Below are positions 40,865 to 45,641 of a stretch of 45,641 nucleotides of DNA, one piece after another; within the stretch, counting starts at the first letter, position 1, and each line of letters begins with the position of its first letter. The notes beneath the pieces were generated by a model, which was given only the letters and a program-made list of their open reading frames with translations, was not told the DNA's origin and made no database searches. The stretch comes from an uncultured Pelagibacteraceae bacterium. GTDB lineage: Bacteria; Pseudomonadota; Alphaproteobacteria; Pelagibacterales; AG-422-B15. The stretch is taken from NCBI GenBank assembly GCA_902584815.1, contig CACIBF010000008.1:1-45641 (forward strand), in the 5' to 3' direction. The position numbers were made by a program, and so were the translations under genes.

Positions 40865-42728
40865 TAAAAAAAAATATATATCTAAATCAGAAAATGCTGA
40901 TAAACAAATTTCGCGAAGAACTATGATTCTTTCAATTGGTTTAACGGGGGTTTTCGCGCTAATGTCTTCTAGATTAGCTTATCTTCAGCTTTATAGGCAC
41001 AGAGATTATAAGTCACTTTCAGATGAAAATCGAATTACCCATCGGCTTATCCAGCCATCGAGAGGGGTAATCTATAATACCCAAGGCAAGCCAATAGCTA
41101 ACAACATAGAAAGTTATCACGCTTCAATTATTTTAGAAGAAGTCTCTGATATAAATAAGGCATTAGAATCTTTAAATCTAGTCCTTCCTGAAAAACAAAT
41201 TGATATAGATAAGACTATTAAGAAAATCAAAAAATCTAAAAAGTTTGTTCCTGTTCAAATAATTGATAATTTAAGTTGGGATGAATTCGCAAGATTAAAT
41301 TCAAACTTATATCGACTAAAAGGTGTTTTTCCATCTGTAGGATATAAACGTTTTTATCCAGAAAAGGACTCGCATGCTCATTTGTTGGGGTATATTTCAG
41401 ATATAGCTAAAGAAGAATATCAGGAAAATCCATTTTCAAAACTAAACAATGCAAAATCAGGAAAAATAGGTATTGAAAAATCTTTAGATAAAGAATTACG
41501 AGGTCAACTTGGATCAAAAAGTATAGAGATTAATGCTTTTGGAAGAGAAATAAGAGAGTTAAAAAGAATTGAGGGCAAAGTCGGTAAAAGTGTTCAATTA
41601 ACAATCGATTCCGATGTTCAAAATTTTTGTTTTGACTTGTTAAAAGGTCTTAGTGGCTCAATCTCAGTTATAGATGTAAGTACTGGAAATTACATTGCTT
41701 TAGCATCCGCTCCTGCGTTTGACCCAAATAAATTTTCAGATGGAATAAGTTTAAGCGATTGGCAAAGTTTACTAAGCAATAAATATAAACCACTTATCAA
41801 TAAGTCAATTTCATCATTTTACCCGCCTGGTTCAACTATTAAACCACTTGTAGCTCTAGCAGCCCTTGAAAGTGGAATAAGTCCAAATGAAACTTTTTCA
41901 TGTAGCGGAAAGCATGAAGTTGAGGATACAAGCTTAGAATCAGGGATTAAAACCTTTCACTGTTGGAAAAAGGATGGTCATAAAGAAGTTAATATGAATA
42001 AGGCTATTAAAGTATCTTGTGATGTTTATTTTTACCATATTGCTAGAAGAGTTGGTATTGATAAAATTGCTGAAGTTTGTAGAAGATTTGGTCTTGGTGA
42101 AGAAGTATTTGATTTATTTTATGAAGAACAGACTGGAATCGTACCTGATAAGAAGTGGAAACGGACTACGCTAGGAAAAAAATGGCTTATAGGAGAAACA
42201 TTAGTGTCAGCTATTGGTCAAAGCTATTTTTTATCTACATCATCTCAACTAAGCCTTGCTTTTGCTCAAATTGTTAATGGAGGAAAAAAAATAAAACCTC
42301 AACTAATTTATAGGAATGATGAAAAAGATATAAAAATTCCAACTCTCTTAGCTGCGCAAAGCCATCTTAAAATTTTAATGAAAGCTTTAGACAACGCTAC
42401 AAATGAGCCAGGAGGAACATCATATAGATCAAGAATTTTAGGTGAAAAAAAGATGGCAGGTAAAACAGGGACCTCTCAGGTAAGAGTAATCACTGAAAAA
42501 GAGAGAGAGGAAGGAATTATTAAAAATAAGGACTTACCATGGAACAAAAGAGATCATGGCCTTTTTGTTGGATATGGTCCAAGTGACAAACCCAAGTATG
42601 CGATCTCAGTTATTATTGAGCATGGAGGTAGTGGATCAAAGGCAGCTGCACCAATAGCATCCAAGATATTTAAATATTTATTTAGGAAAAAAATGGATAT
42701 AAAGCAATCAGTGATAATCAATGTTTAA
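40857..42728 (+). CDS. mrdA: Elongasome transpeptidase PBP2 (MrdA)
   Basis: Class B penicillin-binding protein that crosslinks lateral-wall peptidoglycan with RodA. The 623-residue product has a cytoplasmic tail, a membrane anchor at about residues 21-43, and a dimerisation domain with RLIQPSRGVIYNTQGKPIANN. The transpeptidase domain carries S326-T-I-K329, the SxD-type second motif SCD near residue 390 (in place of SxN, as in many PBP2s), and K536-T-G538. Overlaps of 8 bp with mreD and 8 bp with rodA indicate a tight operon. Confidence 0.96.
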   Translation: MFDKKKYISKSENADKQISRRTMILSIGLTGVFALMSSRLAYLQLYRHRDYKSLSDENRITHRLIQPSRGVIYNTQGKPIANNIESYHASIILEEVSDINKALESLNLVLPEKQIDIDKTIKKIKKSKKFVPVQIIDNLSWDEFARLNSNLYRLKGVFPSVGYKRFYPEKDSHAHLLGYISDIAKEEYQENPFSKLNNAKSGKIGIEKSLDKELRGQLGSKSIEINAFGREIRELKRIEGKVGKSVQLTIDSDVQNFCFDLLKGLSGSISVIDVSTGNYIALASAPAFDPNKFSDGISLSDWQSLLSNKYKPLINKSISSFYPPGSTIKPLVALAALESGISPNETFSCSGKHEVEDTSLESGIKTFHCWKKDGHKEVNMNKAIKVSCDVYFYHIARRVGIDKIAEVCRRFGLGEEVFDLFYEEQTGIVPDKKWKRTTLGKKWLIGETLVSAIGQSYFLSTSSQLSLAFAQIVNGGKKIKPQLIYRNDEKDIKIPTLLAAQSHLKILMKALDNATNEPGGTSYRSRILGEKKMAGKTGTSQVRVITEKEREEGIIKNKDLPWNKRDHGLFVGYGPSDKPKYAISVIIEHGGSGSKAAAPIASKIFKYLFRKKMDIKQSVIINV

Positions 42729-43860
42729 CTCTTCTTTTAGCTCTGGAAATTTATCTTATTCTGAACGTTTAAAACGTATAAATTATTTTATTATTTTTTT
42801 AATTTTAGTTTTATTTAGTTTTGGCCTCCTAGCCCTTTATAGTGTTGCTGAAGGAGATTTTAATTCATGGCCTAAAAATCATCTTTATAGATTTCTTATC
42901 GGTTTATTATTGATATTTTTTTTATGTATGATTGACATTAAATTAATATTTAAATTTGCCTACCCTATATTCTTTTTAAATATTTTAGTTTTAGCTTTGA
43001 TACCATTTATTGGAACGGAAACATTTGGTGCTACTAGATGGATTAAAATTGGTGGGATAAGCTTACAGCCCTCTGAATTTGTTAAATATACTCTTATTTT
43101 AGCCCTCGCAAAATATTATCATAGTATACAAGATGTAAACATAAATTCTCTAACAAGGCTTTTAATTCCCATAGTCTTTGTAATAGTTCCAACGTTAATT
43201 GTTTTTATTCAACCTGATTTAGGAACCGCGCTAGTAATTGCTTTAGGTAGCCTTTCTATATTTTGGGCAGCTGGACTAAGTTATCGTTATTTCATATCAG
43301 GAGGCTTAATTGGCTTATTATCTATACCAATTGCATGGCAGTTTTTAAGAGAGTACCAAAAAGAGAGAGTCTTTACCTTTTTTAATCCAGAAAGAGACCC
43401 ACTTGGCAATGGGTATCATATTCTTCAATCTAAGATCGCGCTTGGTTCAGGAGGTTTTTTTGGAAAAGGGTTTCTTGATGGAACTCAAAGTCATCTTAAT
43501 TTTTTGCCTGAGATGCATAATGATTTTATATTTACAATGTTTGGCGAAGAATTTGGCTTTTTAGGGTCAATCTTTTTAATAATTATATATTTAATTATTA
43601 TTCTACTATCATTCAGAATGGCCATCGTATCAAAAAGTCTTTTCTCAAGATATCTATCAATTGGAGTTACCTTTGTTTTTTCACTGTATGTTTTAATCAA
43701 TATATCAATGGTAATGGGATTAATTCCGGTTGTGGGCGTTCCCTTGCCGTTTTTATCTTATGGAGGCAGCTCTACACTTGCTATTATGGGTGGATTTGGA
43801 CTGTTAATGAATTGTTATATTCATCAAAGAACTAATTTAGAAAAAGGTGATTTTTTTTAA
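42721..43860 (+). CDS. rodA: Elongasome SEDS glycosyltransferase RodA (MrdB)
   Basis: SEDS membrane polymerase for lateral-wall glycan strands, partner of PBP2. The 379-residue product has about ten membrane segments. It carries GATRWIKIGGISLQPSEFVK near residues 101-120, FIQPDLGTALVIALGS with the key Asp near 165, LGSGGFFGKGFLDGTQSHLNF-type sequence near 240-260, EMHNDFIFTMFGEEFGF, and GVPLPFLSYGGSS near the C-terminus. The mre operon ends here; the next gene is convergent, 10 bp away. Confidence 0.96.
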   Translation: MFNSSFSSGNLSYSERLKRINYFIIFLILVLFSFGLLALYSVAEGDFNSWPKNHLYRFLIGLLLIFFLCMIDIKLIFKFAYPIFFLNILVLALIPFIGTETFGATRWIKIGGISLQPSEFVKYTLILALAKYYHSIQDVNINSLTRLLIPIVFVIVPTLIVFIQPDLGTALVIALGSLSIFWAAGLSYRYFISGGLIGLLSIPIAWQFLREYQKERVFTFFNPERDPLGNGYHILQSKIALGSGGFFGKGFLDGTQSHLNFLPEMHNDFIFTMFGEEFGFLGSIFLIIIYLIIILLSFRMAIVSKSLFSRYLSIGVTFVFSLYVLINISMVMGLIPVVGVPLPFLSYGGSSTLAIMGGFGLLMNCYIHQRTNLEKGDFF

Positions 43861-43870
43861 CTAATTTTAT

Positions 43871-45040
43871 TTAGTCTTTTATATGTAGATCTCGCGAGAT
43901 ATTACAAAAAGTTTCACATCCTTTATCAGTTACTCTAATAGACTCTGATGCTTCAACCCCCCAGTCACCAAATTGCATTACTGCTATCATATGAAATGTA
44001 ATGTTTGGCTTTAGAATAGTTTTATCTCCCTTAGAAATATTTAATGTATGCTCCCCCCAATCAGGAGGGTAGCCAATTCCAATAGAGTATCCGGTTCTAG
44101 ACTCCTTCTTAATATTGTATTTATCTAAAATCTTCCAAAATTTTTGAGCAACATCATCAGCCGTATTTCCTGGTTTGATGGCCGAAATACCAGAGTCTAA
44201 TGCCTCATTAGTTGCATTCATGGCATCAATTTTTTTTTGTTCTGCTTTACCAAGTAAAACAGTTCGCGCCATAGGAACATGATACCTTTTGTATACACCA
44301 GCTATTTCGACAATAGTAGCTTCACCACTAATAAATGGATCTTGCGTTGCAGTTAAATGTGAAGCAGATGTACCTGCGCCAGTTGGCAAAAGGGTTGCAA
44401 TACTTGAGTATTCTCCACCATAATCAGGTGTCCCATAGAAAAGAGATTTCTGAATTTCTCCTACTGCATCACACTGTCTTACTCCAGGATTTATTACATT
44501 GAAGGCAGTTTTAATTCCCTCCTGAGAAATTAATGCTGCATTTTTCATTAAATTAATTTCGTTATCAGATTTAATTACTCTGATCCAGTTAACTAGCCTC
44601 TCTGAGTCAATAAGCTTAGCATTCGGAAGGCCATTTTGTAATTTCTCGTAGCAGTAGGCAGTAAAATAGTGACTATCCATTTCAACTCCAATATTTTGGT
44701 TGTCCCATTTATTTTTTTTTATTAACTCAATAAGAAAATCATATGGATGCGACGGCCACGTATGAATATATTTTTCATCATATACAATTATATTTTCATT
44801 CTTGACGTATGATTTAATATAGGCACCGCCTGAATCTTGATCTCTTATAAATAATAGTGGCTCATCATAATCAACATGAACTAACGCACATTGAGCATAG
44901 TAAAATGACCAAGCATCATAGCCGGTTAAGTAATTTATATTTGCCGTATCTTGAGAAATTAATAGGTCAATACCTTTTTCTTGCATTGAAATTTTAGTCT
45001 TTTTCAGTCTTTCAATATATTCAGTTTTGTCAAAAACCAT
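43871..45040 (-). CDS. doeA: Creatinase/ectoine-hydrolase-like M24 family protein (DoeA/EutD-type), metal ligands missing
   Basis: The 389-residue protein has the two-domain creatinase layout (N-terminal domain about 1-145, pita-bread fold about 150-385). From memory it resembles ectoine hydrolase DoeA/EutD in NYLTGYDAWSFYYAQCALV, IGVEMDSHYFTAYCYEKLQ, VEIAGVYKRYHVPMARTVLL and SRTGYSIGIGYPPDWGEH. The Asp, His and Glu metal ligands of true M24 peptidases are largely replaced: the first Asp region reads VEIAGVY and the His block reads GIGYPPDWGE. This fits the metal-free amide or C-N hydrolases of this group (creatinase, ectoine hydrolase). An upstream amidinotransferase 5 bp away instead hints at a guanidino substrate. 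No DoeB partner is visible, so the gene symbol is tentative. Confidence 0.62.
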   Translation of the reverse strand: MVFDKTEYIERLKKTKISMQEKGIDLLISQDTANINYLTGYDAWSFYYAQCALVHVDYDEPLLFIRDQDSGGAYIKSYVKNENIIVYDEKYIHTWPSHPYDFLIELIKKNKWDNQNIGVEMDSHYFTAYCYEKLQNGLPNAKLIDSERLVNWIRVIKSDNEINLMKNAALISQEGIKTAFNVINPGVRQCDAVGEIQKSLFYGTPDYGGEYSSIATLLPTGAGTSASHLTATQDPFISGEATIVEIAGVYKRYHVPMARTVLLGKAEQKKIDAMNATNEALDSGISAIKPGNTADDVAQKFWKILDKYNIKKESRTGYSIGIGYPPDWGEHTLNISKGDKTILKPNITFHMIAVMQFGDWGVEASESIRVTDKGCETFCNISRDLHIKD

Positions 45041-45045
45041 TTAAA

Positions 45046-45641
45046 TTATTGATTAGGAAAATAGTCTTCCATATTTCCTTCCCTATAAACATCAGTTGTT
45101 GCACAATGAAGAGCTCCTCCAAATGGATAGGCATCTCTAAATGGAACAGGAATTACCTCAAATCCAAGTTTGCTTATCTGTTCACACTGATAAACTTCAC
45201 TTTCTTCTACGCATACGGTCTTTGGGTCAACAACTAAGACGTTCATACTTAGCCAAATACTAGAATAGCATAATGGTGGAGGCTCGTTATGAGCTGGCTG
45301 TGCAGCGTCAACAACTGCCCAGTCATTTCTTTCGAATATTTTCTTTTGTTCTTCAGGAAGACGTCTTGTTGGATTATTAATTATTAATCCAGGTTTTAAT
45401 GGAGTGAATGTAGCATCAATATGAATTGGATACGGATCTCCAGGAAAGTTCAACGTATGTACTCTATGATCTTTAAAATGTCTTCTCAGCCAATTACTTC
45501 CTTTTAAATTTGTTGTAAAGCCATGTTGAACAAATAAATCTTTGCCCATTCTTAAAATATCGGCTGCATCAAATAGAATTTCTTTTTCTGTTGTGACAAA
45601 TTCTCTTTTTGCAACCATTTTTAATCTCTCCTCTAAAGTAA
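45046..45641 (-). CDS. Arginine:glycine-type amidinotransferase, C-terminal half (gene continues past window end)
   Basis: About 198 in-frame residues match the C-terminal half of glycine amidinotransferase (GATM/StrB family), which moves the amidino group of arginine to an amine acceptor such as glycine. Active-site blocks present are FDAADILRMGKD with Asp, PIHIDATFTPLKPG with His and Asp, and GGALHCATTDVYREG with the nucleophilic Cys. The family is about 370-420 residues. The frame stays open to the window edge upstream of the ATG at 45618, and the conserved first half is missing, so that ATG is probably internal. The M24 protein follows 5 bp later, suggesting one operon and linked substrates. 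The acceptor amine cannot be told from this part. Confidence 0.85.
   Translation of the reverse strand, partial: TLEERLKMVAKREFVTTEKEILFDAADILRMGKDLFVQHGFTTNLKGSNWLRRHFKDHRVHTLNFPGDPYPIHIDATFTPLKPGLIINNPTRRLPEEQKKIFERNDWAVVDAAQPAHNEPPPLCYSSIWLSMNVLVVDPKTVCVEESEVYQCEQISKLGFEVIPVPFRDAYPFGGALHCATTDVYREGNMEDYFPNQ

Noticed and set aside
45049-45237. Plus-strand open frame opposite the amidinotransferase
   Set aside because: Antisense to the strongly conserved active-site region of the amidinotransferase; no promoter or ribosome site.
45595-45618. ATG at 45618 with GGAGAG upstream as the true start of the amidinotransferase
   Set aside because: Starting here would drop half of a well-defined enzyme. 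The frame remains open to the window edge, so the apparent ribosome site is probably chance coding sequence.

Overview
This is an AT-rich, densely packed bacterial chromosome segment with many 1-14 bp gene overlaps and no insertion sequences, phage genes or CRISPR. It comes from an alphaproteobacterium, probably a streamlined marine lineage with a SAR11- or HIMB59-like style; the sequence alone does not fix the clade. The alphaproteobacterial signs are a circularly permuted two-piece tmRNA gene, the fumC plus ribbon-helix-helix pair, the hflK-hflC-DUF2065-degP block, the ilvI-ilvH-ilvC-leuA run followed by mreBCD-mrdA-rodA, and an FtsZ tail ending EIPAFLRRQSK.

Region 1 (1-16866, + strand) is the division and cell-wall (dcw) cluster. 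It holds the 3' end of ftsZ, then rsmH, ftsL, ftsI, murE, murF, mraY, murD, ftsW, murG, murC, murB, ddl, ftsQ, ftsA and lpxC. The order is classical except that ftsZ lies at the head, overlapping rsmH, instead of between ftsA and lpxC. FtsA itself has degenerate nucleotide-binding loops. bamD and ligA follow to 19742.

Region 2 (19723-25946, - strand) reads fumC, a small ribbon-helix-helix protein, uvrD and pepP as a tight operon. An HXXEE-family membrane protein precedes fumC.

Region 3 (25947-26618) is the least ordinary part. On the minus strand it carries a permuted ssrA (tmRNA) gene with tag ANNKVALAA and only 6 nt between the CCA end and the first G of the coding piece. Then comes a 68-residue secreted protein, then a second 37-nt copy of the tmRNA's terminal pseudoknot (2 mismatches) directly in front of the ribosome-binding site of the HXXEE gene. 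This looks like an integration or duplication scar at the tmRNA 3' end, a cis-regulatory reuse of the pseudoknot, or both.

Region 4 (26619-33216) has thyX (+), mrp (-), then hflK, hflC, a DUF2065 protein, a DegP-type protease and miaA (+).

Region 5 (33217-43860, + strand) has ilvI, ilvH and ilvC. An unannotated leucine-rich leader peptide with alternative hairpins (a leu attenuator) comes next, then leuA and, 18 bp later, the rod-shape operon mreB-mreC-mreD-mrdA-rodA. Leucine control could therefore read through into cell-shape genes.

Region 6 (43861-45641, - strand) has an ectoine-hydrolase/creatinase-like M24 protein lacking the usual metal ligands. Just upstream is the C-terminal half of an arginine:glycine-type amidinotransferase that runs off the window. 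Together they suggest metabolism of a guanidino compound or compatible solute.

The only stretches near 300 bp without a long gene are 26226-26618 (tmRNA and promoters) and 36620-36913 (hairpin, leader peptide, attenuator).
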